NCBI GenBank assembly: GCA_027422505.1 | Contig: JAPQWV010001608.1 | Coordinates: 1-64,000, forward strand | Direction: 5' to 3' | Origin: Craterostigma plantagineum | Taxonomy: Eukaryota > Streptophyta > Magnoliopsida > Lamiales > Linderniaceae | DNA: 64,000 nt | Shown here: positions 21,884-32,733 of the stretch, piece after piece | Numbering within the stretch: position 1 is the first letter of the stretch | Layout of the letters: every line of letters begins with the position of its first letter | Position numbers and translations under genes: made by a program | The notes under the pieces: model-generated | The model's input: the letters and a program-made list of their open reading frames with translations, nothing else | Told to the model about the DNA's origin: nothing | Databases searched by the model: none

Positions 21884-22224
21884 AGTAGAGCCGAGAAGTG
21901 AATCCCATTCTTTTTCACTCCTTTCATCACTGTCAAAGACCCATTAGACACCTTCATCTGTCCTTTGAATGCCTTTATTACATAGCCCAAATCATCAAGA
22001 ACTCCTACTGAAATCAGATTTCTCTTTAGTTCAGGAATACACCTCACATTTCTTAACACGCTCTCTTGTCCGCTATGAAGTTTCAATCTTATCGAACCCA
22101 TACCAGTAACCTTACAGAGTCTGTCATTTCCTAGTAGAACAAATCCACCTTCGGTTACAAGAAAATCTTCCATCCAAGCTTTATTTGGGGTGACATGAAA
22201 TGTGCAGCCCGAACCATTATCCAT
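21862..22224 (-). pseudogene. copia protease remnant
   Basis: Contains SGCTFHVTPNKAWM and LRNVRCIPELKRNLISVG, the typical region around and after the active site of the copia aspartic protease. A frame change at the active site removes the normal Asp-Ser-Gly reading: the in-frame triplets give Asn-Gly-Ser-Gly. The protease is probably inactive. Confidence 0.75.
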
Positions 22225-22280
22225 TCCTTAGATGAATCAAGATCTGTAGCATTCAAGACATGAGCAGAAATATGCAGTGC

Positions 22281-23104
22281 TTAGACTGATTCGTTCCTAT
22301 CGATAATCGAAAGTACCTCAGCAGATTCGTACCCATCAACAACTACAGAGAGTTCTCCTTTCTCAGCCACTGATTTCTTTTCTTCTTTGAGCCTAGCAGG
22401 ACACAAACGTCTTATATGGCCTTCTGCATGCCAATGGTAGCATTTAATCTTGAATTTTGACTTCAATCTGCCATTTTTCTTGTTCTTCTTGGGGTCACGC
22501 TTCTCAGATCTACCCTTTACATTTAGAATTTCCGCTGATGTTGAGGCCTTACTCTCATGTTTGCTGTTAAGCTGTTTTGAGAAAATTGCAGATTGTACAT
22601 CTTCAAACTTTAGAGACTGTCTCCCAAACATCATCGTCTCCTTAAAGTTGTTATGCACAGAGAAGCATCAAAGCCTGATCCTCATTCCCTATCTTCACGT
22701 CAATGTTCTCCAAATCTAAAATGATTTTACTGAACTTATCAATCTGCTCTTCAATCGGTTTATCATCGTTCATCTTAAACGAGTAAAGAGCCTGCTTCAA
22801 ACAGCCTATTAGCAAGAGATTTCGTCATATACAATGACTCAAGCTTCTTCCATACATCCCTCGCCGACTTCTCGTGAGAGACTTTTCTCAGAACTTGATC
22901 TCCCAAACTCAAGATGATCGCGCTGTGTGCTCGACTAAGAAGACTCTTCTTATCTGCTTCAGTCATCCCCTTTGGAAGTTCTTTTGCTTCGTCCAAAGCT
23001 TCCACAAGCCCCTGCTGTACAAGAAGCGCCCTCATCTTCATCCTCCATAGAGAGAAATCATTCAAACCCGTGAATTTCTCAACGTCGAACCTTGTTGAAC
23101 TCAT
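22281..23104 (-). pseudogene. copia gag, frameshifted, zinc knuckle damaged
   Basis: The probable start is ATG 23104-23102 (MSSTRFDVEKFTGLNDF); a longer frame beginning at 23164 would start inside the LTR. Gag motifs LWRMKMRALLVQQGL and DVWKKLESLYMTKSLANRL follow. The frame changes near 22775 and 22660. The nucleocapsid zinc knuckle reads CYHWHAEGHIRRLC, so the second cysteine of the CCHC motif is Trp. Confidence 0.8.
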
Positions 23105-23135
23105 CGCGTCTCGATCCACGCTCACCGCACCAGTT

Positions 23136-23518
23136 TGTTGGGATTTATCGTTGATTAATATCACAAGATTCTTTAGTTAACACTCGTGATTGAAATATAA
23201 AATCTGAACTCACGCACTCTTTGATCTGAGATTGAATTTGCAGCAGAAATTGAAATTGAACACAGAAATTTTAACGTGGTTCGGTTCAGAATAAACCTAC
23301 TCCACGGGCCAAGGATGCAGTCTTTTCTATTGATTTTTCTGGGGTACAGATCCCGCACATACATCAGTGTTCTAACAAGCTATATTCTTCAGAAGAATAA
23401 ACTGACCACTACACAGCAGTTACACATGATTGGACACAAGTTCTCAGCTTGTAACTGACGTAAACTCCTGCAGATGATGTCATCAACGGCTGATTAACGT
23501 CCTCTTGAACTCCCAACA
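23136..23518 (-). repeat. 5' LTR of truncated copia
   Basis: 383 bp, bordered by TGTTGGGA and TCCCAACA as inverted ends. It includes the AACGTGGTTCGG leader-like block that is common in LTRs of this type. Only this LTR is present, so the borders rest on the terminal repeats and on the gag start just inside. Confidence 0.75.
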
Positions 23519-23695
23519 CATAGAAGTGTAAATACTTCTTTAAGTGACTTCTTGTTCTTGAGCGACTTCAGCAAATTTCGAGACCATGCTTCACCAAATA
23601 TTTCACAGCAAGTCTGAGCTAACATCTGCAATATTTCACCTCCAGGTTGCTTCGTATTTGTTGACATAGCTTTCACAGAGCAATTAAATAAAATC
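23519..23695 (-). repeat. Displaced end of a copia LTR (inferred)
   Basis: Across the solo LTR at 23696-26681 the flanks join through the AAATC duplication. This piece is therefore the continuation of the copia LTR at 26687-27050. The LTR probably ends near TCAACA on the minus strand (about 23660); beyond that the origin is unclear. A 60-residue minus-strand frame here is not recognised. Confidence 0.5.
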
Positions 23696-24167
23696 TGTGG
23701 CGACCCTCACTTTCTAATACTAATTGTGGCGGATTTTCGCAACGTAAGTCGCGGAACACCCGTCTGACAAAATCTTTTTCATAATAATATATATTAAGAT
23801 ATATCGTCTACACCATCTTTACTATACACGAGCGTAACCAAAATATCAAAATACCAAGTCCTATCGTCGCTCCACAGGTCGTCATCCATGTACAGTCCCG
23901 CCCTCAAAAGTCCGTGGAGCACCGCCGTCAGCCCGCCTCAGCCGCGACGCATTCAGCGCCGGACTCGAATGTACCTACAACACGTAAACCCTGAGCTCTT
24001 CGCTCGGTAGGTGAAAATATGCATGGTATGCAACGTGCGCTCGACCCAATTCCCAAACACCTCACAAATGCACGCTCGACTCGTCTCTACTCATCTCAAC
24101 ACTAACACAACTCACAACCTCATATCACATCACCTCACATCACATCCGAACCACGCTCGGATAACTC

Positions 24168-24650
24168 ACGCTGGTAGCAAATACTAGTCGTCTACGCTAG
24201 GCTGCCCTACCAGACCACTGGTAGCATATACTGGTCGCATACGCCAGGCCGACCTACCAGCCGTAACCACAAACTCTCAAACATTACATCACGTCACACC
24301 CAATCCACACTCGGGTAACTCACACTGGTAGCAAATACTGGTCGTCTACGCCAGGCGGACCTACCAGACCACTGGTAGCATATACTGGTCGTATACGCCA
24401 GACAGACCTACCAGATGCCTCGTTACTCCACATCAGGGTCCACACTGGTAGCAAATACTGTCGCTTACGCCAGGCTGACCTACCAGATCACTGGTAGCAT
24501 ATACTGGTCGCTCACGCCAGGCAAACCTACCAGGTCCCCCACCTATATTGGTAGCAAATACTGGTCGCTTACGCCAGGTGGTCCTACCACATCGATGGTA
24601 GCATATACTGGTCGCATGCGCCAGGCAGACCCACCAGTATTGGTCACAAA
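24168..24650. repeat. Tandem repeats in gypsy solo LTR 1, GGTAGCA type
   Basis: About eight copies of a unit of 45-75 bp: (A/C)TGGTAGCA(A/T)ATACTGG, then TCG..TACGCCAGGC, then GACCTACCAGA. Alternate units differ slightly (AAATACT compared with ATATACT), suggesting a higher-order unit of about 110 bp. Open frames across it are products of the repeat. Confidence 0.85.
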
Positions 24651-25059
24651 CTCTTTCTACACCACTCGTATACAATACCCATCTAATGTTCCAATACTAA
24701 CATCAACTCTACCTCAAATCGATACCCCGCTCATCGATACAACAAGGCGTCACTGTTTTATACGGTGCTCAACCTCGGACTGACGTGATATGCAAGTGCA
24801 GTGCAATTAATAGGCATATAATATACAAAAATGTTTAATACATAAAACACGTAATCCATGGGATTCACATAATCATATAATCACGTAGTCACATAAACAC
24901 ATAATTCACATAGCGTTTACGTGCCGTAGGTGAGTTTCACCTACCTCACGTCCGAAGTTACGCTCTCGACGTATATTCTTTCACCACGACTCCTACGAAC
25001 TGCCGGAATGTTGCTCAACAACCCTCGGAACAACGGTTAATGAAGAATGCGAAATTACT

Positions 25060-26090
25060 CTACAAGCGATATGAAAATCTCAGATTCGCCGCTGGAACTT
25101 TGAAAATATGCAATAAATCGTACAAACATCGGAACAAGCTGATTCCTACGGATTTGAGAAGCTAAAGAAGTTATCTTTCAAATAGACCATATTTTACAAA
25201 ATCCGGAGCAGCATAAGTACGTGAAAGTAACAGATTACAGAGGCTGCACAGAGAAATATTTCTGCTAGTTATCAATTTTGCAGCAGAAGTTCAACAATTT
25301 GTAGAAATTCGAAAAAATGTCCAATTGGGATGTTTTCAGCGACTATGGAAATCTTAAAGTCTTAGCTTTCTAAAGAATCAAGTTCCATAAAAATCGGAGC
25401 ACTATAGATAGGTCTAACTACCTAAACACAAAGCTGCCACTGATATGGAAACAGCAGAAATTCCAGCTTCGTGCTGTCCACTTCAAAAATTCGTAGAAAA
25501 TAGAAAACTGATCCAATCGGATCGATTCAAACTGAACTGGAAAGCAGAAGAAGTTATCATTCAAGAGAAATTAGTTTCGACAAAATCCGAATACAATTGC
25601 TAGGTCAAAATCACCAAAAACAAAAGCTGCGCGAACTGTTTTTCCAGAACAGGAAATCTCAGATTTCAGTTCGAAAGTCCAACTTCAAAAATTCATATAA
25701 AATCGTAGGGACATCGGATCGAATCGATTCAAGAGGCTATGGAAAGATGAAGAAGTCAACTTTCAAAAGAAGTAAACTTTGAAACAATCTGAGCACAATA
25801 GCTAGGTCAAACATTCCGAAAACAGCAGTTGCGCTCTGATCTAAAACAGAAAAATTCCTGTTTTGTGCTGTCAACTTTAAAAATTCATAGAAAATCGAAG
25901 GATGGTCGGATTAAACCGATTCCAAAGCCTGTGAATAGCTGAATAACCTAGCTTTTAAACGAGACCATTTGCGAAAGGATTGGAACACATTAGCTAAGTC
26001 TAAAACATGAATTACAGAGGCCGCACGAACTGCTACTACTTAGAACAGATGAAACATGTGCAGCAGAACCCAAAAACCGCTATGAACGTA
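25060..26090. repeat. About 200-bp degenerate repeats in gypsy solo LTR 1
   Basis: Five or so diverged units share AACTTCAAAAATTCATA, ATCGGAT.GATTCAAA and GCTAGGTCAAA-like words (marker near 25412, 25602, 25812 and 25994). The period is about 180-210 bp. The corresponding part of solo LTR 2 is filled by unrelated GCCCGA-rich sequence. Confidence 0.65.
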
Positions 26091-26686
26091 GATTAAAAAC
26101 TCATAATCTTAACTCTTAACCACATCATGTCTGAACTACCTAATTCACGTAATCACGTAGGGTATCCCAAGAAAGATGCGTATTATAGTTGGGATGTTTA
26201 CCTTTCTTGCTTTCGAAAATCTGATTTGCTAAGAATTTTCTTAAGCTGATCAAATTAGGTTCTTGTCAAGCTCTCGTTTTTTCTCTGGTTCGAAGTGTTC
26301 CTCTTGTTTTCTTATTTTTACTTTGTGAGAACTTTATAAATCATAGTGTGGATATATACAAGTTTGTTATACTAAATATTGGGAAGTGAAATTCAAGGGA
26401 AAGTGACGGGGTTTTCCCTTAAGGTGAAGTAACCAATTTTTTCTTTCTCCCTTAAGATCGGCTACTAATACTTATTGGGCCATAGTGTTTATTCCAACCA
26501 TATTTCTGGGCCATTAATTTGGGCTTTGAGTATTAAATTGATAATTGTCTTTTGGGCCGAATTTCTGATTTGGACATTTCCTTCATCCGGACTTCATATG
26601 TATTCCGGATATTAACCTTCTAGTTCGGATGTTTAATGATAATTACATCTAAATCCCGTATTAAAATTTACGGGTATTACAAAATC

Positions 26687-27050
26687 TGGACACCGAAATT
26701 TAACGTGGAAAACCCCAAAACAAATCGAGATAAACCACGGGCAAGGAAGAAGAATCCACCATAGATAAAAAAAAATATAGGAGTTACAACCTCTCAATCT
26801 ATAAAAGAGAAAACCCTCAACCTCTCTCTTTATAGTCAGAGAAAATACCGACAAACTCTCTATTTTTTTTCTCTCTATTCTCTCTTTCTGTGTTACACAT
26901 TCGTTTGAGCCACAAGGCCTATTTGTAGGCAATCACACTCAAACAATGAGGTAATTGCTTACCTCATTTATTAATATGAACAAGATGACAATTCAATTCC
27001 CATGTGATTAGTTTTCTTCTTTTGACTTGTCATTGCCACATATTCTAACA
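26687..27050 (-). repeat. 3' LTR of copia fragment, proximal part
   Basis: On the minus strand it starts TGTTAGAATATGTGGC at 27050, directly after a purine tract (AAGTGGGAGA, 27060-27051). It includes the TTGTGGCTCAAACG and CCACGTTAAATTTCGG leader-like blocks usual in such LTRs. It is cut at 26686 by the gypsy solo LTR insertion. Confidence 0.8.
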
Positions 27051-27141
27051 ATCTCCCACTTGAAGATTTGATGATGGGTTAATCGGATCTTCACACCATT
27101 CTTTCTCCATTGCCATTCATGTTGCGTACGTCTCCGCTATG

Positions 27142-28846
27142 CTACTTGAGGAACAACCAAACGAACTTGTCAGTGTTGACCGCCTTCGTCAAAAAATCTG
27201 TTAGGTTATCTTTCGTATGAATTTTCTGCATATCAACAGCGCCCTCTTCCACTTTCTCACGAACGAAGTGATACTGGACTCTATGTGCTTTGACCTGGAA
27301 TGAAAAGCTGAATCCTTGCGAGATGCAAGGCACTCTAACTGTTACAGAACAGAGGAATATTCTCCTGTTCGTGCCCGAGTTCCTCCATGACCATTTCCAA
27401 CTATACCGCCTCTTTACTTGCTTGCGTAGCTGCAACATATTCGGCTTCAGTTGTTGACGTCGCGACAATGGACTGAAGCTTTGATACCCAGCTCACGGCT
27501 CCGCCAGTAAGAGTGAACACATATCCCGTGGTAGATTTGCTTTTGTCAAGATCACTTGCATAATCAGAGTCAACATACCCTCCGACAGTAAAGACTGCTC
27601 CTCCATAACATAATGTAACATCTAAGATTCCTCTAATATATCGTAGGATCCTCTTCACCGTGCTCCAATGCTCTTTGTTCGGATTCGCCATGTACCGACT
27701 TACTACTTCTACAGCATGTGCAATATCTGGCCGTGTACAAACATCGCGAACATAAGACTTCCCACCGCTGAGCTGATGCATACGGTACTCGAGACATCTC
27801 CATCCTCCCTTCTTCTGCTAGGACTCATACTTGAGGATAATTTGAAATTAACAAGAAGTGGAGTAGAAATTGGCTTACAATCTTGCATATTGAAGCGTCG
27901 CAAGACCTTCCTCAGATAGTTCTTCTACGAAAGCCAAATCGTCCTGTTATTTCTGCTCGGTAAATTTGCATCCCTAGAATCTTGTTTGCTGGTCCCGAGT
28001 CCTTCATCTCAAATTCCATAGTCAACTGTGCCTTGAGTTTTTCGACACGATCTTTGTTGGGGCCTGCTACCAACATGTCGTCAATATACAACAGTAGTAT
28101 GATAAAATCATTTTCACCAAACCTCTTGAAATATGCACAAGGGTCTGCATTCAATCTGTTGTATCCAAGGCTCATACGAAGGAACCAAATCTCTTATACC
28201 AACACCCCGTCGCCTGTTTGAGACCGTATAGAGATTTGTTTAACCTGCAAACCAAGTTCCGCTTTTCTTTGTCGTCATAACCTCCCGGCTGGAGCATATA
28301 AATCTCTTCTTCAAGATCTCCATGAAGAAAAGCTGTCTTCACATATAGTTGCTCTAGATATAGGTCAAATGTAGCACACATTGCCAAGAGTACCCGAACA
28401 ATCGTCACTCGAACCATAGGTGAGAATATCTCGTTAAAGTCGATACCTTCTTTCTGAGCGTAGCCTTTAACCACCAGTCGTGCACGAAATCGCTCTACTT
28501 GATCACCATTGTTCCGCTTGATCTTAAAGACCCATTTATTACAGATTGCCTTTCTGTCGTTCGGTTGTGGCACCAGCTCCCAAGTCTTATTTTTTCGTAG
28601 AGCTTCCATTTCTTCTTGCATTGCCGCCAACCACTGATCTGCATCTGAACTATCTAGTGGTTGTTGAAGAGTTGATGGCTCTCCGTCATCAGTTTGAAAA
28701 CAGTACGCAACGTTGCTATCCAAATCGTAATCTTCATGACAGGATGGTGCGGCTCGTTTGCGTGTGTCCCTTCTAAGATCCTGGCTCTGGAGATTCGCTT
28801 GACCCTTCCTCGTGCTCTGGTGCTGCTTCAGAAGAATCTGGTTCAC
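27142..28846 (-). pseudogene. copia RT / RNase H, frameshifted
   Basis: RT begins with WLAAMQEEMEALRKNKTWELV and WVFKIKRNNGDQVERFRARL, then FLHGDLEEEIYMLQPGG and the active site YIDDMLVAGPN. RNase H contains YVDSDYASDLDKSKSTTGYVF and TSTTEAEYVAA. Near the C-terminus HFVREKVEEG and DNLTDFLTKAV are read. Frame changes occur near 28175, 27910, 27780 and 27400. The catalytic residues are present, but the frame is not continuous. Confidence 0.85.
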
Positions 28847-29644
28847 TAGACTTCCCTTTCACCTGAATCATCGTATTCTCTGAGCGTTCCTTTGTAGTGC
28901 TATCATTTTCTCCGATTAATTTATCTTCTAAGAAGATAACTTCCCTGCTACTGACAACCTTGTGGGCAGTGGGATCCCACAGGCGATACCCCTTCACACC
29001 ATCAACATTCCCCAACAACAAACACTTTCTGGAATTCGGATCCAGCTTTGTAGTTTCTTGGACGTTGTACATCACGTACACAGGACTTCCAATATGGAGT
29101 TTGGAATAATCCGCTGACTTACCGGTCCACATCTCCATCGGTGTCTTCTGATCAATTGCCGTTGAAGGCTATCGATTGGTCATGTAGCAGGCGGTGTTGA
29201 CTGCTTTTGCCCAGTATGATATATTCAGACCTGCAACTCCCAACATGGCTCTTATCCTCCCCAATAGAGTCCTATTCATCCGCTCTGCCACTCCATTTTG
29301 TTGTGGAGTATACGTCGTAGTGAAGTGTCTTTTGATGCCTTTCTTTTTGCAAAAGCTATCAAATTCCCTGTCAGTATATTCACCTCCATTATCCGTCCTC
29401 AAACACTTGATCTTCTTTTCTGTATCAAGTTCGACCCGAGCCTTGTTCTTGAAGGTTGCAAACGCATCCCCTTACTCTTGATGATATACACCCAACATCT
29501 TCGGGAGTAATCGTCGATGAATGATACGAAGTACTTCCCTCCTCCTCGGGATGAAACCGGTGAACATATCAACTTTCGGCCAACCTTTGATGTTTGAATT
29601 CGACATGCAAAATGAGAACAAGTTATTCGTAGTTCAACTTTCAC
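28773..29644 (-). pseudogene. copia integrase remnant
   Basis: Reads [20 protein letters not shown], then after a frame change MRTDNGGEYTDREFDSFC (second catalytic Asp) and PQQNGVAERMNRTLL (catalytic Glu). The C-terminal SPVYVMYNVQETTKLDPNSR and LLGNVDGVKGYRLWDP follow. The region before the first block, around the GAG-pre-integrase, is scrambled (29645-29741). Confidence 0.82.
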
Positions 29645-30221
29645 GTGGACACTTTTGTTGAATAGTCAAAGACCATGTGATAATAATGAAGGTCACCTAA
29701 CGACAATCCTACCACAAAGAATGCGAATCCAGGAGCTACGTTGTCACGACCCTAATTTCCTAATTAAAATATTTGGCGGATTTCCGCAACGAAAACCGCG
29801 GAAAGCCCATTTTGCAAAAACTTTGTAAATGAAAATATTTGCATATCATAAAACCGTATTTTACAAAAGTCGATATTTACATGGGCTGAAGCCCCAAAAA
29901 TCAAAAACATCTAAAGCCGCTCCACAGGTAGCATCCATGTACCGCTCTCGCCCTCAAAAGCCCGTGGAGTCACCCCCGCCAGCCACTAGCCTAGTCCTGA
30001 CGTTCGCCGACGTCGGACCCATCGTTGCCTACAACACATGAAGGCCTGAGCGTTTTGCTCAGTAGGTGAATTCATGCATATGCCACGTGCGCTCAGTCCC
30101 CCATCCCAATATCTCACAACATGGAATAAATGCAATGCACGCTCTTTTGCTCACAATCCTATACATTAGGGCCCTAGGTTAGACTCGGCACCTCGCGCGC
30201 AAATCATTTCATACCACCTTG

Positions 30222-30540
30222 CACCTCGGGTTGCGCTACCACGCTCTCCCCGAGTAGACAGGTCGTTCACGTCGGTCTGCCGTCGTTGAGCTAACGTAAC
30301 CAGCGGTTTGCACCTCGGGCTGCTCACACCCAAGTAGACAGGTCGTTCACGCCTGTCTCCCGCACCTGAGCAAATATCTGGCTGTTTGCACCTCGGGTTG
30401 CTCATACCCGAGTAGACAGATCGATCACTTCTGTCTCCCGCTCTGGAGCTAATAATAAGTGGTTTGCACCCCGGGTCGCTCACACCCGGGTAGACAGGTC
30501 GTTCACGCCTCTCCCGCCGGTGCCCCATGAGTCTAACCAC
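30222..30540. repeat. About 80-bp tandem repeat in gypsy solo LTR 2
   Basis: Four copies of a unit with TTTGCACCTCGGGTTGCTCA, CACCCGAGTAGACAGGTCG and TTCACGCCTGTCTCCCGC, near 30222, 30311, 30390 and 30468. It occupies the same LTR position as the GGTAGCA repeats of solo LTR 1, and both share the pattern TAC/GACAGGTCGTTCACGCC, suggesting descent from one unit. Confidence 0.82.
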
Positions 30541-30905
30541 ATCCTCACCATCGTCTCGTTCTACCCCACTCACATAGTCCCCGTAGGGTACGTGTCACCA
30601 CCCGTGTGGTCGTTATTTCCCCAAAAATGTTATGACGTGTCGTGGTATGTAATGCCATCATGTAAATCTTACAATAATTAAAATCACATAGTACAAATAA
30701 ATCACACAATAATTAAAATCATCTAGTATATCGAAGAGGTTTTCTAAATGCTTTCTAAACCCATCGCTCAAGTAGGCCAAGGGTGAAAATGGGCCTAAGT
30801 TTTATTCTAAAGCCCTACTAAGATTTAATCTAAGTCAAATCGTCCAATTGGTCAACCGGGAATTTACGGGTCTCAACGGCAAGTGCAGGACTTAGATTTG
30901 TGCTC

Positions 30906-31760
30906 CAATCGCCCGATTTCAGAATTGCACAACCCCACAGCATTTCGCTCGATTTCAAGTTTGATGGATTTCACCCGATTCCTGGAAAGAGCTCGGCGAT
31001 TTCCCAGCTACTCGACACGTGTTGTAGTAGAGAATTCGCCCGATTCCTTCTCCAACCTATTTCGCCCGATTTCTGCAGTGCTCAAGTGACGCCCGATCTT
31101 GGAGGTCCTAGACGATTTCAGTTTTCGCCCGATTTGCATTCGATTTGAGTTGGCCGATAGCCCGTTCGTTTCTGTCCAGTTGCCCGATTTTGAGAAGGCT
31201 CACTTCAGCTTAGCTCGTTTGGAGGCGCTCGATTTGGGGTCTGACGGAAATCGCCCGATTTTGAGGGCTCAATGGAATCGTACGAATTGAAATCGGCTGG
31301 GAATCGCCCGACTTGGTTGGAGCTTGACGATCTCTTTACTGGCAGGGACTTCGAACGATTTGAGACCGCCCGATCAGAAGCAGCCTTACGAATTGTTGAC
31401 TTCGCCCGATTCCCCAAGACGCTAAGTTTCGCCCGCTTTGCAGCAAAAGCTCGGCGATTCATGGCTGTTTGACGCGTGTAGCGGCGGAAATCGCCCGACC
31501 TCAGTTTGCCCGAATTTCTTTTGTAGCAGCGGAAATCGCCCGACCTCAGTTTGACGTAATTTTTCTAGAATTTCTTTTGTGCAGTATTTGACCGATTTCA
31601 CCTAATTGGAAAAAGGCTGTATTGTGATGCTTCAGATTGATTCAGATATTTTACTTTGACACTCGTCTATTGCCCGATTTCAGTCCTACTCAATTTGCCC
31701 GATTCCTCACTGTACACCCACTATATTCAATCATTCACCGAATCGCCCAATCGTGTTAAC
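30906..31760. repeat. Array of dispersed GCCCGATTT motifs
   Basis: The hexamer GCCCGA, usually as TCGCCCGATTT, occurs at least 15 times on the plus strand in about 850 bp. Near variants include CGCTCGATTT, CACCCGATTC and CGCCCGCTTT. Spacing is irregular (about 20-130 bp) and the intervening sequence is mostly not repeated, so it is not a simple tandem array. All copies have the same orientation. Confidence 0.85.
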
Positions 31761-32672
31761 CCATTTCTAAAGAAAACCAAACTATCCTAACTCGTCCAAG
31801 ACTCAATCAATCTGCTCGATTCGTTACTCATACATCCAAGTTCATCTACTAAACTTATGGAGCATACAAAGCAAGTACGTTCACCACAAACCCATATATT
31901 GGGTTCGAAAATTATCACATAACATCAAACAATCATCAACTTCGAAATAATACAAACCAGAGTTCATCATTTTCGAACTTGCATGACCAATCACTCAAAT
32001 TCGAAATTTCTGAACTCATTCATGTATTGTGGGTGGAGAATACACCTACCTAGCCTCCTAGCTATTTTTGGTTTACTTCGATGGAACTTGCCAAATGTGG
32101 GGTGTGAATTTGATTTTTATGTGAGATTTTGAATGTGGTGATATGCAACTCACGTGAGTTGCCTTGTTTCCAAATATAAAAATCCCACATTTTAAGGATA
32201 CCTAATGATGGATTTGTCCTAGGCTAGCTTAGGTAATGGAGTCCATGTGTTGGGTCTCCTTAAATTTAGGAAAGATGTCTTTGGGCCTCAAGGTATTTTC
32301 CATCCCTTTAAATTCATTTGGGCCACCCTCTTAGCACCTAGTTGTTCCCATTGGGCCTTAGAATAATTGGGGGAAATATTGTTGATGGAGTTCTATTAAC
32401 TTGTGTCCAAAACGTTTGGTTCAAATATTGTTTTGTGCCGAATTTCTCACTCGATTTCCAACCCGCCCGAACATAAATTTCATTAAGTTCGAGCTCATAC
32501 AAAATTAATTCCGTCCTAATCCCGTATTAAAATTACGAGTGTTACATACGTGACCTATGAGAGTGCTCGTTTCTGTCTTGCCCACACCCATATTTTTTTC
32601 CTTTATGTATTATTTCCTTCTTGGTCAAACAAATGTTACTGTTTTCGTAAGGAAACTGATCGAGGGGAATGC

Positions 32673-32676
<4 letters not shown>

Positions 32677-32728
<52 letters not shown>
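32677..32728 (+). repeat. (GA)26 microsatellite
   Basis: A 52-bp uninterrupted GA dinucleotide run. It produces poly-Arg-Glu and poly-Ser-Leu open frames that are not genes. Confidence 0.97.

Positions 32729-32733
<5 letters not shown>

Larger units (their letters stand above)
20856..23518 (-). mobile_element. Truncated Ty1/copia (minus): LTR, gag, PR, INT
   Basis: In element order: 5' LTR at 23518-23136, gag from 23104, protease at about 22224, GAG-pre-integrase and integrase to about 20856. RT, RNase H and the 3' LTR are absent; the left end abuts MULE-like copy A. Several frame breaks are present. The linked GTGGTTCGG leader and integrase sequences suit the Tork-like branch, which is an inference. 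Target duplication cannot be assessed because one end is gone. Confidence 0.83.
23696..26681. mobile_element. Ty3/gypsy solo LTR, 2986 bp
   Basis: Starts TGTGGCGACCCTCAC and ends ACGGGTATTACA, flanked by a 5-bp duplication AAATC (23691-23695 and 26682-26686). Both ends match those of the 29742-32546 element: GCGGATTTCCGCAACG-like near the start, CCGTATTAAAATTACG near the end. The two are members of one family. There is no coding region, primer site or second LTR. Long TGTCACGACCC..TTACA LTRs are typical of plant chromoviruses such as Tekay, so the family is inferred. It sits inside a copia LTR. Confidence 0.88.
26687..29736 (-). mobile_element. Ty1/copia fragment (minus): INT, RT, RNase H, LTR
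   Basis: In element order: integrase (29644-28773), RT (28846-27912), RNase H (27781-27142), purine tract and 3' LTR (27050-26687, continuing beyond the solo LTR). Gag, protease and 5' LTR are not seen. The upstream side is interrupted at 29741 by gypsy solo LTR 2, beyond which nothing copia-like is recognised. Frame changes separate the pieces. Confidence 0.84.
29742..32546. mobile_element. Ty3/gypsy solo LTR, 2805 bp
   Basis: Begins TGTCACGACCC and ends ACGAGTGTTACA, with a perfect 5-bp duplication TACGT at 29737-29741 and 32547-32551. It belongs to the same family as the solo LTR at 23696-26681. The first 450 bp align (GCTCCACAGGT, CATCCATGTAC, CGCCCTCAAAAG, TCGCT(C)AGTAGGTGAA), as do the last 50 bp. 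The middle differs completely. No coding sequence and no second LTR. Confidence 0.9.

Noticed and set aside
24415..24783. 122-residue frame with repeated TGSIYWSLTPGKPT-like peptides
   Set aside because: It follows the tandem repeat of a gypsy solo LTR; repeats are of DNA origin and other frames behave alike.
20856..29736. The two minus-strand copia pieces as one element split in two
   Set aside because: Both contain an integrase with different sequence and their LTRs differ, so they are two elements of different families.
30166..30573. 135-residue minus-strand frame with repeated RERPVYPGVS peptides
   Set aside because: It is produced by the about 80-bp repeat units in the second solo LTR.
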